DNA of 45,045 bases from Enterococcus sp. Lineage in GTDB: Bacteria > Bacillota > Bacilli > Lactobacillales > Enterococcaceae. The DNA is taken from the NCBI RefSeq assembly GCF_022711995.1, contig NZ_JALAHI010000136.1, positions 1-45,045 on the forward strand. Reading direction: 5' to 3'. The notes beneath the pieces are model-generated. The model was not told the DNA's origin. It was given only the letters and a program-made list of their open reading frames with translations, and made no database searches. This document shows positions 9,002 to 19,310 of this stretch, in pieces. Numbering within the stretch: position 1 is the stretch's first letter; every line of letters begins with the position of its first letter. The translations under genes were made by a program, and so were the position numbers.

Positions 9002-9183
9002 TCACGGGCATGAAGCAAGCCATGCACTGACTAGGAACAAAAAAGCGAGCGGATTGAATTCAATCGTCTTTATCGCGGGATCAAAGAGCATCCCCAGAGA
9101 TGACTGGCAGAAGCAACGAGCAATCAGGCGGACTTCTTTTGTTCCTGTCTCTTGTATCAAGATTACTATTGGAGGAACCTACG
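9002..9183. other. structured nrdE-nrdF spacer
   Basis: 182 bases without a gene inside the operon. The outer arms AGGAACAAAA (from about 9030) and TTTTGTTCCT (to about 9145) are a perfect 10-bp inverted repeat. Inside lies the 14-base palindrome GATTGAATTCAATC. No terminator T-run follows, so RNA processing or stability control is more likely than termination. Confidence 0.5.
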
Positions 9184-10152
9184 ATGGGCAAAACTTATTA
9201 TGAAGCAATCAACTGGAATGCGATTGAAGACATCATCGATAAATCAACTTGGGAAAAACTGACGGAACAATTTTGGCTGGACACACGTATTCCATTATCC
9301 AATGATTTAGATGACTGGCGGACACTTTCTGATCTGGAAAAAACGACAGTTGGTTATGTGTTCGGCGGTCTGACATTGCTGGATACCGTCCAATCAGAAA
9401 GCGGAATGGAGCAACTGCGTAAAGATGTCCGCACACCCCATGAAGAAGCTGTTTTAAACAATATTCAATTCATGGAATCCGTCCACGCAAAAAGTTATTC
9501 TTCCATCTTCAGTACATTGAATACGAAAGCGGAGATCGACGATATTTTTGAATGGACCAACACCAATCCTTATCTGCAAAAGAAAGCAGAACGGATCAAT
9601 GAAATCTACAAAAATGGCACACCGCTTGAAAAGAAAATCGCTAGCGTCTTTCTCGAAACCTTTCTTTTTTATTCCGGTTTTTATACACCGCTCTATTACC
9701 TAGGCAATAACAAATTGGCTAACGTTGCCGAGATCATTAAACTGATCATCCGGGATGAATCGGTTCACGGTACGTATATCGGCTATAAATTCCAATTAGG
9801 TTTCAATGAGCTTCCTGAAGAGGAACAACAACGGTTGAAGGACTGGATGTACGATTTGTTGTATGAATTGTATGAAAATGAAGAACGCTATACCGAAGAA
9901 TTGTACGATCCAATTGGTTGGACCGAAGACGTCAAAACGTTCTTGCGCTACAATGCCAACAAAGCATTGATGAACTTAGGCCAAGACCCGCTGTTTCCAG
10001 ATACGGCCAATGATGTCAATCCAATTGTCATGAATGGGATCTCAACCGGAACCAGCAACCACGATTTCTTCTCTCAAGTAGGAAATGGCTATCTGTTAGG
10101 TACCGTTGAAGCCATGAAAGACGACGATTATTTCATCGGTCTTGATGATTAA
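9184..10152 (+). CDS. nrdF: class Ib ribonucleotide reductase, small subunit
   Basis: The 322-residue subunit that carries the dimetal-tyrosyl radical. Metal ligands in order are D67, E98, H101, E158, E192 and H195, in the contexts LLDTV, MESVHAK, FLETF and DESVHGTYIG. The radical tyrosine is Y105 (HAKSYSSIFS). The start MGKTYYEA at 9184 has GGAGG about 8 nt upstream. A longer reading from 9100 would add 28 residues unlike any NrdF and is rejected. It is the last gene of the operon and ends at a strong terminator. Confidence 0.97.
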   Translation: MGKTYYEAINWNAIEDIIDKSTWEKLTEQFWLDTRIPLSNDLDDWRTLSDLEKTTVGYVFGGLTLLDTVQSESGMEQLRKDVRTPHEEAVLNNIQFMESVHAKSYSSIFSTLNTKAEIDDIFEWTNTNPYLQKKAERINEIYKNGTPLEKKIASVFLETFLFYSGFYTPLYYLGNNKLANVAEIIKLIIRDESVHGTYIGYKFQLGFNELPEEEQQRLKDWMYDLLYELYENEERYTEELYDPIGWTEDVKTFLRYNANKALMNLGQDPLFPDTANDVNPIVMNGISTGTSNHDFFSQVGNGYLLGTVEAMKDDDYFIGLDD

Positions 10153-10195
10153 AAAAAAGCTTGGCCCTCTATTGCTAAAGGGTCAAGCTTTTTTT
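10153..10195. terminator. bidirectional terminator between nrdF and esterase
   Basis: AAAGCTTGGCCCT pairs with AAGGGTCAAGCTTT around a short loop. Seven T follow on the plus strand, and seven A precede the stem, which gives a T-run on the minus strand. It serves the two convergent genes. Confidence 0.92.
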
Positions 10196-10209
10196 CGCGT
10201 TTTGAAGCA

Positions 10210-11223
10210 TTACAACATGCTATTTTTAAGGAAATCGAGGGTTTCATCCAAGCATTTCTGTGACTCTGCCAACGAATAATCAAATTGGTATTCGTGATTG
10301 ACTGCTTCTGGTGCATCTTTATAAAACAAAGATTTGACCGGTACGTCTAATTCTTGCAGTTTCTGATCAAAAGCGATTCCTTGATCTTGGAAAGAATAGG
10401 CATTGCCGTCGGTGATATAGGTTGGCGGGAATTCTTTGGTCAATTTATTTACCAGTGAGACTTGCTGCAATTCTTTGCTGTTCTTCCAGTCTTTGGTTCC
10501 TAATAATGACCAAGCCACTGTTTTAACAAAGAATTTCATAAATCGATCATCCGAAGTTTGCTGGGCCATTTGTTTTAAATCAACAGGTCCGCAGTAGGAA
10601 ATAAATCCTTTTAGGTCATCGACTGGTATCACCTGTGCCATCTTCATCTCCTCGGCATAATCCGGATTGCTCTGAATCGCTAAAAATTGGCCGGCGATTT
10701 GTGAGCCAGCAGAGTCTCCGCCAAAAATAACTTGTTTAAAGTCTAGCATCGGATACTGGTCAGCCGCTTGCTTGATCGATTGGTAGGCTTGATTGATTTG
10801 TTTGACTTGTCCTGGGTATTCTAAACTAGGTGCCCACTCATAATTCAGTGACACCACCGCCACTTGCCCACGATCTGCTGAATAAGTCGCAAATTCTTTG
10901 GTTCCTTCCTTGTCACCACCGACATAGCCGCCGCCATGTACCCAAAATACGACGGGTAATGCTTTTTCGGCTCCTTTGGGGTAATAAAGGTCAAAGGTAC
11001 TCCGATCATAGTCAGAGGTATACGTCAGATCATTTTTTACCGTCACACGGGAGAGACTTTCTTGATAGGCGGTTTCATCTGTGATCTTCACCTCGTCATT
11101 AAACATTTTACCGATCAAATAAGCACCCGGACGTGGGGATACTTGAAAGGCAATCAGTACGACTACTGCTAGTGTCACTAGAATACCGACCAGCCATAAA
11201 CAAACACGCAAAATTTTTTTCAC
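10210..11223 (-). CDS. membrane-anchored alpha/beta hydrolase (HSL-type esterase)
   Basis: A 337-residue esterase/lipase of the hormone-sensitive-lipase group. Residues 6-28 form one N-terminal membrane helix, so the catalytic domain is probably outside the cell. The oxyanion motif HGGGY is at 96-100, nucleophile S171 sits in GGDSAG, the likely acid is D272 (ITDGN) and catalytic H310 is in VNHEYQ. The natural substrate is unknown. The start is GTG at 11223, with AGGAG 7 nt upstream; an ATG 4 bases upstream is out of frame. It stands alone, convergent with nrdF. Confidence 0.88.
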   Translation of the reverse strand: MKKILRVCLWLVGILVTLAVVVLIAFQVSPRPGAYLIGKMFNDEVKITDETAYQESLSRVTVKNDLTYTSDYDRSTFDLYYPKGAEKALPVVFWVHGGGYVGGDKEGTKEFATYSADRGQVAVVSLNYEWAPSLEYPGQVKQINQAYQSIKQAADQYPMLDFKQVIFGGDSAGSQIAGQFLAIQSNPDYAEEMKMAQVIPVDDLKGFISYCGPVDLKQMAQQTSDDRFMKFFVKTVAWSLLGTKDWKNSKELQQVSLVNKLTKEFPPTYITDGNAYSFQDQGIAFDQKLQELDVPVKSLFYKDAPEAVNHEYQFDYSLAESQKCLDETLDFLKNSML

Positions 11224-11238
11224 ACATAGGCTCCTTTT

Positions 11239-11274
11239 TTCTTTTTTCTGTTCTTTTTTCAGTTCTTTTTTCAG
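11239..11274 (-). repeat. three tandem 12-bp A-rich repeats in a 5' leader
   Basis: Plus-strand unit TTCTTTTTTCAG at 11251-11262 and 11263-11274, with a one-mismatch copy at 11239-11250. The array lies directly upstream of the esterase Shine-Dalgarno, so the mRNA leader is nearly all purine. Confidence 0.75.
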
Positions 11275-11330
11275 CTCTTTTATTTAACCACTTTTGGCTT
11301 AAAATTTCAATCAACCCAAGACATACACAC

Positions 11331-11376
11331 AAAAAAAAGAATCGACAGCAGTCAAACAGACTGCCATCGATTCTTT
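11331..11376 (-). terminator. terminator of the glp operon
   Basis: On the minus strand AAAGAATCGATGGCAGTC pairs with GACTGCTGTCGATTCTTT around a 5-base loop, with one mismatch, and runs into eight T. It lies 15 bases after glpF. Confidence 0.93.
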
Positions 11377-11390
11377 GAGGAATAAGTCAA

Positions 11391-12107
11391 TTAGAGGGGT
11401 AAAACCATGAATAGTCCAGCAGCTAATGCGGCACCGATAAATGGTCCTACGATCGGTACAAAGGCATAGCCCCAGTCTGAAGTCCCTTTATTTTTGATTG
11501 GCAAAATTTGGTGGGCGATCCGTGGACCTAAATCTCGGGCTGGGTTGATGGCATAGCCTGTAGGTCCCCCTAAAGAAAGACCGATTGCCAAAATCAAGAT
11601 TCCGACTACGATGGGATTTAAGCCATCCGTAAAGGTATTTGCACCAAATGCCAATAAGCCAAAGACTAAAACAAACGTCCCGATCACTTCAGTCATTGTA
11701 TTCGCGGCTAAGTTACGGACTGCAGGTCCCGTGGCAAAGGTTCCCAAGATAGCCCCTTGATCTTCTGTTTCATCCCATAATGGCAGATAGTTGAGCCAGA
11801 CAAGAATTGCGCCGACGATCCCCCCTGCTAGCTGTGCCAGCATGAAAGGAACTGCCAATCCCCAAGAAAAATTCCCTGTCATGGCCATGCCTAATGTCAC
11901 GGCCGGATTCAAATGTGCAGGTCCCATAAAACCAGAAGCATACACAGCAATCGTTACGGCTGTTGCCCAACCAGCCGCAATCACGATCCAGCCAGAACCT
12001 TCCGCTTTACTCTTTTTCAGATTGACCGCTGCACAAACACCATCCCCTAATAAAACTAAGATCGCTGTTCCCAGAAACTCACTAAAGATTTGTGTTGCAT
12101 CACTCAT
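11391..12107 (-). CDS. glpF: glycerol uptake facilitator
   Basis: A 238-residue aquaglyceroporin of the cytoplasmic membrane that lets glycerol diffuse in for phosphorylation by GlpK. Both pore boxes are intact: HLNPAV (N67) and INPARD (N188). The Asp after NPAR (D192) marks glycerol facilitators rather than water-only aquaporins. Six membrane helices and two half-helices can be traced. The ATG begins one base after the glpO stop, and its GGAGGAG ribosome site lies inside the end of glpO, so translation is coupled. It is the last gene of the operon. Confidence 0.96.
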   Translation of the reverse strand: MSDATQIFSEFLGTAILVLLGDGVCAAVNLKKSKAEGSGWIVIAAGWATAVTIAVYASGFMGPAHLNPAVTLGMAMTGNFSWGLAVPFMLAQLAGGIVGAILVWLNYLPLWDETEDQGAILGTFATGPAVRNLAANTMTEVIGTFVLVFGLLAFGANTFTDGLNPIVVGILILAIGLSLGGPTGYAINPARDLGPRIAHQILPIKNKGTSDWGYAFVPIVGPFIGAALAAGLFMVLPL

Positions 12108-12108
12108 A

Positions 12109-13929
12109 TCATTCTCCTCCTTTTAAGGCACTCAAATCCGATTCCGCTATTACTTGATCCAATTCTTCGGCATACATTTGCTTATCTGCAGCTGTCCATT
12201 CAAAGTAATCCGCCATTGCATCGATCACCCCAACCTTGACTTCATCCAATGTGTCCCGCATAAAGAGAACATGATTGGTCCGTCGCAATAAATAATCTAC
12301 CGGTGTCAGGACGAGTTCTTCCTGCAGTGCATAATTCAACGCCGTGCTTTCTTTTTCATCCAATCCGGCAAATGTCGTTTTATAAGTAAGAACTTGCGGT
12401 AAGTTCGATCCGTAAAGCTCTGCCAAGTAGCGCGCATCTTCTGGGGAAAAACCGGCAGCTTCTGCTGTTTGCGCCAGACGCTTCAGTTCTTCTTCCACAT
12501 TGGCCGGATCAATCTCACCACCGGAGACCGGATAACGTGTGGAATCCACCAATTCAAAAGATTGTCCTTTTTCAGCCAGCAATTCATTGATCCGTTTGAC
12601 AGCTCCTTCGGCCATTAAACGATAGTCGGTGATCTTGCCTCCTGCCAGTGTCAATAGGCCATCTTGAGACATTTCCAAGCTGCTGCCCCGAGAGACTTGC
12701 GAAGGATCCACACTGCTGGCCTCTAGCCGTTCTTCGGCTTGTTTGATGGCTTGTTCAACTTGCGGCCGTTTGCGATGATCCTCCAAATACGCTTCGACGG
12801 TTTGCACGATTTGATCAAAGCTTTCATCTGAAAGTTTGCTTTTGGCTCCGCCATTGTAATCAGAACCGCCATTTCCTGTGATCAATGGCCGTAGCCCTGC
12901 CCAGCTAGCTTCGATGTCTTCCAGTTGGATCTCAGCTTCCGGAAAACGATGATTGATGATTTCTAAAAGATAATCCACATCTTCTTGTGTCACTGTCGGA
13001 TGGGCAAAATCGCCTGTATAATCGGTATCCGTCGTTCCAAAATACGTTTTGTTCTCTCTAGGAACCACAAAAACCATCCGACCGTCGTTTTTACCTGTAT
13101 CGAAATACGTTGGTTGCGGTACTTTTAATTTTTCACGATCCACCACTAAATGGACCCCTTTGGTTGGGCGCATTTGCGGCGGTAAATTATCATTACTGTC
13201 TAATTCTCGAAGGATGTCAGACCATGGTCCAGTGGTATTGATGACCACTTTCGCATGGATAGCAAATTGTTCTTTTGTTAGTTGATCTTCTACTTGAACA
13301 CCATTGATCTTGCCGTCTTCATCATGAAGCATACCGACAACCTTGGCTTTACTGATCATGGTCCCGCCATCTTGATGGGCTCGTTTGATATTTTCGATCA
13401 CTAGACGGGCATCGTTGTTGCGGAAGTCCAGATAGACTCCGCCCCCCATCAAGTTCTCATGTTGCAACTGGGGTTCTCGCTCCAATACTTCTTCTTTCGT
13501 CAGGGTGTAATTGGCATATTGACTATCCGTGACATTAGCTAGTCGATCATAAAGATCCATCGCCACTTTGACAGAAAAAAGATTAAAGGTAGCACCAGGC
13601 TCATCATAAATCGGTAACAGCATCGGATCCGGTTTAGGGATATGAGGGGCAATCTGTTGCACGATCGCCCGTTCTCTGACTGTGTCGGCGACGACTTCAA
13701 CATCAAAGGTTTTCAAATAGCGAATGCCTCCGTGAACCAGTTTCGTTGAGCGAGAAGAAGTTCCTTCGGCAAAATCCTGCATCTCCACTAGGATCGTTTT
13801 CATGCCGGCAGCCGCCGTTTGCACGGCGACTCCAGCACCAGTGATCCCGCCACCGATGATCAATACATCATATTCCTCATTCTTGGCTCGTGCCAAGGCT
13901 TGTTGTCGATCTTTGTAAGAAAAAGTCAT
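12109..13929 (-). CDS. glpO: alpha-glycerophosphate oxidase (H2O2-forming)
   Basis: A 606-residue FAD enzyme that oxidises glycerol-3-phosphate to dihydroxyacetone phosphate with O2, releasing H2O2. The N-terminal Rossmann motif is IIGGGITGAG, followed by TSSRSTKLVHGGIRYL typical of the GlpD/GlpO family. About residues 345-400 hold the insert that separates streptococcal and enterococcal GlpO from membrane-bound GlpD (SDYNGGAKSKLSDESFDQ onward). Length agrees with known GlpO. Only 3 bases separate it from the glpK stop. It provides the aerobic branch of glycerol use. Confidence 0.96.
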   Translation of the reverse strand: MTFSYKDRQQALARAKNEEYDVLIIGGGITGAGVAVQTAAAGMKTILVEMQDFAEGTSSRSTKLVHGGIRYLKTFDVEVVADTVRERAIVQQIAPHIPKPDPMLLPIYDEPGATFNLFSVKVAMDLYDRLANVTDSQYANYTLTKEEVLEREPQLQHENLMGGGVYLDFRNNDARLVIENIKRAHQDGGTMISKAKVVGMLHDEDGKINGVQVEDQLTKEQFAIHAKVVINTTGPWSDILRELDSNDNLPPQMRPTKGVHLVVDREKLKVPQPTYFDTGKNDGRMVFVVPRENKTYFGTTDTDYTGDFAHPTVTQEDVDYLLEIINHRFPEAEIQLEDIEASWAGLRPLITGNGGSDYNGGAKSKLSDESFDQIVQTVEAYLEDHRKRPQVEQAIKQAEERLEASSVDPSQVSRGSSLEMSQDGLLTLAGGKITDYRLMAEGAVKRINELLAEKGQSFELVDSTRYPVSGGEIDPANVEEELKRLAQTAEAAGFSPEDARYLAELYGSNLPQVLTYKTTFAGLDEKESTALNYALQEELVLTPVDYLLRRTNHVLFMRDTLDEVKVGVIDAMADYFEWTAADKQMYAEELDQVIAESDLSALKGGE

Positions 13930-13932
13930 GGC

Positions 13933-15510
<1,578 letters not shown>

Positions 15511-15593
15511 TCATCTTACTCGAATTTTCAGTCGTGATCTCGTCAACTTTTTAGCGATTTTCTAAGAAATTGACGAAATCTGGAGAAACGCCT

Positions 15594-17033
15594 TTAGTTG
15601 AAGCGTTCGCGAATCATTTTTTTGATTTTTTCTCGATCATAGGTCGTCCCTAACTCACTGATACGATAGGTGGGTACCGCGGTTTCAATGGGATAATTTG
15701 TCAGGATCAAATCATAGTCTTGCTCTTTTGAATAACGCTCGACGACGACGCCGTTCAAATTTTTCAAGTATAGCAGCCACATGTAAAAAACAGCTTCTCT
15801 AAAAAGTGCATCCATCTTCAATGCGATCCCTACGCGAAATTCCCGATTGATTTGGTAGTCAATAATCGTCAGTACACTCAAATACTTGACCATCGTCATC
15901 ATATACAGGGTATTGTCTTCTGATTCCTCCAGCTTCATTTCTTGGACAGCCGTGGTCAATAGCCGTTCACTGATTTGGCGAATATTACGACTCGATAGTT
16001 TCGCTTCCAACTGCCAGATATTTTCTCGGTCAAAAATTTCAACATCACCTTTGAAAAAAAACAAGCGGCTATGGATCTGAGAAAGATGAAAATAACAATT
16101 TGCTTCGATTTCTTGCGGAACAGCCGGTCGATACAAATGTAAAATGTGTTCCAAGATCAATGTATCGGTCAATGCTGTGGGAGTAAAACGGGAACGCTGC
16201 AACATATATTGACGAAAGTCCTGTTCAGAAAAGACGGAAAAGGAGAGTAAAAAGACAAAATGGAGCATCGCTTCTTCTTCCCGTACTTCTAACGCATAAT
16301 GCCCAAAACTACGAAATACCAGCTCCCGTAGCTGCTGGTACAAAGGGTCTTTCTCGTAGAAGGCCATCTTTTCTCGCAACTGCTGAAAGGACTGGCCGGG
16401 TGCCTTCAGTCGATACTTCATGATCCTCAACCAGAGACTGACTCGTTGCTGTGCTTCCTCGGTAAAGGTCAGAGAAAGTCCGCGGGCGATCAGCCCGACA
16501 AGCTTCGTATCAATAGGTAACGGCTGGCTTTTGAAAGAATTTAAGTACCATAGCAGCTGAAAATAAAAGTAGCGAATCTGAGCTTCTTCGCCAGTAAGCT
16601 TCCCTTGCCAAATCTCTAGGCCAAACTCTGCCAATACTTGATTTAACTCTTTGATCTTCCGAAACAGTGAGGATTCACTGATCATTAACTTCTGGGCTAG
16701 TGGAATCGTAGCAAACTCTTGATTGATCAATAAATATTCCAGCACTTGAAACTTGATGGATGAATGATAAAACGCATATTCAATCTGATTCAATGAAAAA
16801 TCCGGACTTGTTTCAAGGACCAGTGAAGAACCTTGGTAAGATAAACGACATTGCTCCGAATAAGGTGCTAAGTAAAGAAATAATTCATCGACGTATTTTT
16901 CTAAGGATGGCTTGCTGATCCTCAGATAACTCGCCATTTCATTGATATCCAGTTCGCCCCCAACTAAAAGCAGTTTTTTCAGTAGCTGTAGTTGCTTCGC
17001 CTCTTTTTTTTCCAATAATTGTTCAAACTTCAT
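15594..17033 (-). CDS. Mga-like helix-turn-helix transcriptional regulator
   Basis: A 479-residue DNA-binding regulator of the Mga/AtxA-like group. There is a first HTH at about residues 30-55 (NEMASYLRISKPSLEKYV) and a second at about 100-130 (PLAQKLMISESSLFRKI). A long helical PRD-like region and a C-terminal EIIB-like segment (YDLILTNYP) follow. Such proteins are often controlled by PTS phosphorylation. ATG at 17033 is preferred to the GTG three codons earlier because AGGA lies 10 nt before the ATG. It overlaps the upstream flavoprotein gene by 11 bases and lies 140 bases before glpK, so control of glycerol genes is a reasonable guess. Confidence 0.82.
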   Translation of the reverse strand: MKFEQLLEKKEAKQLQLLKKLLLVGGELDINEMASYLRISKPSLEKYVDELFLYLAPYSEQCRLSYQGSSLVLETSPDFSLNQIEYAFYHSSIKFQVLEYLLINQEFATIPLAQKLMISESSLFRKIKELNQVLAEFGLEIWQGKLTGEEAQIRYFYFQLLWYLNSFKSQPLPIDTKLVGLIARGLSLTFTEEAQQRVSLWLRIMKYRLKAPGQSFQQLREKMAFYEKDPLYQQLRELVFRSFGHYALEVREEEAMLHFVFLLSFSVFSEQDFRQYMLQRSRFTPTALTDTLILEHILHLYRPAVPQEIEANCYFHLSQIHSRLFFFKGDVEIFDRENIWQLEAKLSSRNIRQISERLLTTAVQEMKLEESEDNTLYMMTMVKYLSVLTIIDYQINREFRVGIALKMDALFREAVFYMWLLYLKNLNGVVVERYSKEQDYDLILTNYPIETAVPTYRISELGTTYDREKIKKMIRERFN

Positions 17034-18333
17034 TGGCAGCACTTCCTAGAGCCATGGCATTGGATAATTCAAAGACATCGGTAAAATGAGGATGGAAAAA
17101 GAAATCTTTCTGCGCCAATTCCGACAACGTGCTCTTCTTTTCGATAGCAAAGGCCAGCAAGTTGATCTTTTCTAAAAGATTGAATTTCGATAACAATTGC
17201 GCCCCCAGCACTTGTCCGCTGGCTTTGGCAATGATCAGTTTGCCATGGATCGGTGTTGCATCAATCAGTGAAGCTTTGGCGGTGAATGTTTTCACTGTGA
17301 TTGCTTGTTCATAAAAGAAACGATCCGACTCAGTCATGCCTGTACTTGCCAAGTACCAGCCAAACAGCTGGGTTCCTACCGTTCGCAAACCGCCACGAAA
17401 AGGGGCTTTTTTTTCCTGCAAATTACGGGCTGCTGCGATTCCGGAACGGAGGGCATTATTGACTAATGGCATATAGGCGGTGTCTCTGGTGATGGGGCTA
17501 TAGATTTGAATCAAGTCTCCCACAGCAAAAACATCTTTTGCAGAGGTTTCCAGATAGTCATCCGTCCAAATCGTATGGTCACTATGCAAGTCCAACTGTT
17601 GAAAAGCTGGGTGAGGCCGAGGCCGTACATTGACCGTCGTCAATGCTAGGTCACTGACCAATGTGCGACTGGCGGTTTCCACTTTGAAGCCGGTTTCTGT
17701 GGATTCAATCGCAACGGTAGGTTCAGCTAGATAAAGCTGAAGATTTTCAACCTGAGATAACTCTCCTAAAAAAGGGGCTAAAAAGGATTGGTCAAAATAT
17801 TTAAACAAGGGGTATGTCATGGATTCAACCAAATGGACTTGTTTCCCTAAAGCCGTTAATGTATTGGCCGCTTCCATACCTGCTTGCCCTGCGCCAACGA
17901 TGGTGATACTTTTTGCTGATGCCAATTTCTGAATGAATTGCGTCGCTGCTTCGTAATCCTTATACGTCATAGGAGCTTCATTGATTGGTAACAAGATCTC
18001 CGACTCTTGTGAGGAGCCTGTTGCCAAAATCAAGCGATCATAGGTAATCCTGCGTTGATCGGTTTGGATCAAATGATTACTTGGATCGAGGGTCACCATG
18101 GTCTCTTGCAGGGAAACTTGGATTTGCAGCTGTTCCAGCTGTTCCTTGGTGCAAAAGAAGGCGTCTTGCAAAGAAGGGAGCTTCCCTTCTAAATAAAGAA
18201 GCATCCCACTCGGAATAAACCCAATGTGGGCTTTTTTTTCAATCACTAGAATCTCCGATTCAGGGTAAAGTTTGCGGGCTTCGATGGCACAACTGATTCC
18301 TCCAAATGAACCACCGATGATAACGATCTTCAT
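17023..18333 (-). CDS. NADH oxidase-like flavoprotein lacking the redox Cys
   Basis: A 436-residue class III pyridine nucleotide-disulfide oxidoreductase, the NADH oxidase/peroxidase/CoA-disulfide reductase family. FAD motif IIGGSFGG is at 5-12, NAD motif VGAGQAGMEAA near 151-161, the second FAD motif VFAVGDL near 275, and a C-terminal dimer domain follows. The family has a catalytic Cys at position 42 (SCGI); here the aligned residue is Ser42 (FIPSGML). Cys42-to-Ser forms of enterococcal Nox are known to give H2O2 instead of water, so the product may differ. The start at 18333 has GAGGTG 5 nt upstream; a 43-residue longer reading lacks the FAD-domain start. Confidence 0.85.
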   Translation of the reverse strand: MKIVIIGGSFGGISCAIEARKLYPESEILVIEKKAHIGFIPSGMLLYLEGKLPSLQDAFFCTKEQLEQLQIQVSLQETMVTLDPSNHLIQTDQRRITYDRLILATGSSQESEILLPINEAPMTYKDYEAATQFIQKLASAKSITIVGAGQAGMEAANTLTALGKQVHLVESMTYPLFKYFDQSFLAPFLGELSQVENLQLYLAEPTVAIESTETGFKVETASRTLVSDLALTTVNVRPRPHPAFQQLDLHSDHTIWTDDYLETSAKDVFAVGDLIQIYSPITRDTAYMPLVNNALRSGIAAARNLQEKKAPFRGGLRTVGTQLFGWYLASTGMTESDRFFYEQAITVKTFTAKASLIDATPIHGKLIIAKASGQVLGAQLLSKFNLLEKINLLAFAIEKKSTLSELAQKDFFFHPHFTDVFELSNAMALGSAANEV

Positions 18334-18357
18334 ATACTCACCTCTTAGACTAAGCTT

Positions 18358-18376
18358 AAATGAAACGCTCTCATTT
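18358..18376. promoter_or_regulatory. dyad in a divergent promoter region
   Basis: AAATGA-AACGCTC-TCATTT is a 6-bp inverted repeat with a 7-base centre. It lies between the divergent flavoprotein gene and the DUF92 gene. The core CGCTCTCA resembles half a cre site, but the left half does not fit. An operator is plausible; the binding protein is unknown. Confidence 0.35.
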
Positions 18377-18461
18377 GACGAGTAAAATGCTGTCGCCAAC
18401 GAAAAATTCCACAAAATCGTCTTCTTTATGCTAAACTGAGGAAAAAAGCGAGGTGAAAGCA

Positions 18462-19253
18462 ATGGTCTTTTTCTATCAATTTCTGCTAGGACTCATCTGT
18501 AGTAGTCTAGTGGCTGGATCTGCTTATCTCTTGCGGTGGTTGTCTTTATCTGGTGCGGCAGCGGCTGCCATCTGCGGAACCATCATCATTGCTTTTGGTC
18601 CTTGGTACAGTATCTTTTTGGTAGGTCTTTTCTTTGCCAGCTCCGGTTTTATCAGTCACTTCAAAAAAATTGCCAATGATCTGGTGGTCAAAGGATCTCG
18701 CCGCGATGCCGTCCAAGTTTTGGCTAATTTAGCCCCTAGTTTACTCGCATTGATCGGGTATGCTTCTTTCAACAATGAGACCTACCTCTGGGCATTTATT
18801 GTCGGGATCGCTAGCTGTACAGCTGACACTTGGGGATCAGAAATTGGTGTCTTGAGCAAGAAAGCCCCGCGGAATCTTTTAACGGGAAAAAAATTACCTG
18901 CGGGTCTTTCCGGCGGCGTCAGCCTCTTAGGAACCAGTGCTTCCCTTGCAGGTAGCGGCTGTATCGTTTTACTGCTTATAGTCTGTCTCTGGCTCAGCGG
19001 GCAGCCATTGCCTCTAAATAATTTGCTCTGGGTTTTCTTGCTCGGGTTTAGCGGCAGCATCATCGACAGCTTGTTAGGAGCCACGATTCAAGTACGGTAC
19101 CAATGCACCGTTTGCCATCAATTTACCGAACAAAAAACCCACCACCAACAGCCCACAAAAAAAGTTCATGGCTACGCTGTGATCACAAACGAAGCAGTCA
19201 ACTTTCTTAGCAATCTTGTTATTGTTGGAATCGCCTGTTTCTTTCTAAACTAA
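18462..19253 (+). CDS. DUF92 family membrane protein
   Basis: A 263-residue integral membrane protein of the DUF92 (TIGR00297) family, related to the plant phytyl-phosphate kinase VTE6. The bacterial role is not established; a prenyl-phosphate kinase is possible by homology. Conserved blocks are RRDAVQVLANL, ADTWGSEIG, GLSGGVSLLG and GSIIDSLLGA, all present. About seven hydrophobic segments are visible. ATG at 18462 is chosen because GAGGTG lies 6 nt upstream; a GTG three codons earlier overlaps that site. It is a lone gene, divergent from the flavoprotein and convergent with the MgtC-like gene. Confidence 0.85.
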   Translation: MVFFYQFLLGLICSSLVAGSAYLLRWLSLSGAAAAAICGTIIIAFGPWYSIFLVGLFFASSGFISHFKKIANDLVVKGSRRDAVQVLANLAPSLLALIGYASFNNETYLWAFIVGIASCTADTWGSEIGVLSKKAPRNLLTGKKLPAGLSGGVSLLGTSASLAGSGCIVLLLIVCLWLSGQPLPLNNLLWVFLLGFSGSIIDSLLGATIQVRYQCTVCHQFTEQKTHHQQPTKKVHGYAVITNEAVNFLSNLVIVGIACFFLN

Positions 19254-19256
19254 AAA

Positions 19257-19298
19257 AGAGCGTGGCACAAAAGAAAAAATACTTTTGTGCCACGCTCT
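19257..19298 (-). terminator. terminator of the MgtC-like gene
   Basis: A perfect 17-bp inverted repeat, AGAGCGTGGCACAAAAG and CTTTTGTGCCACGCTCT, with an 8-base loop. On the minus strand it runs into six T. It starts 3 bases after the DUF92 stop. Confidence 0.88.
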
Positions 19299-19310
19299 AA
19301 ATACATCTAA

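Noticed and set aside
18358-18376. cre site in front of the NADH oxidase-like gene
   Set aside because: Only one half (CGCTCTCA) fits the consensus; the other has three mismatches. Kept only as an unnamed dyad.
17023-18462. Longer start of the flavoprotein
   Set aside because: The extra 43 residues precede the FAD motif that begins the family and would overlap the divergent DUF92 start. The ATG at 18333 has a clear ribosome site.
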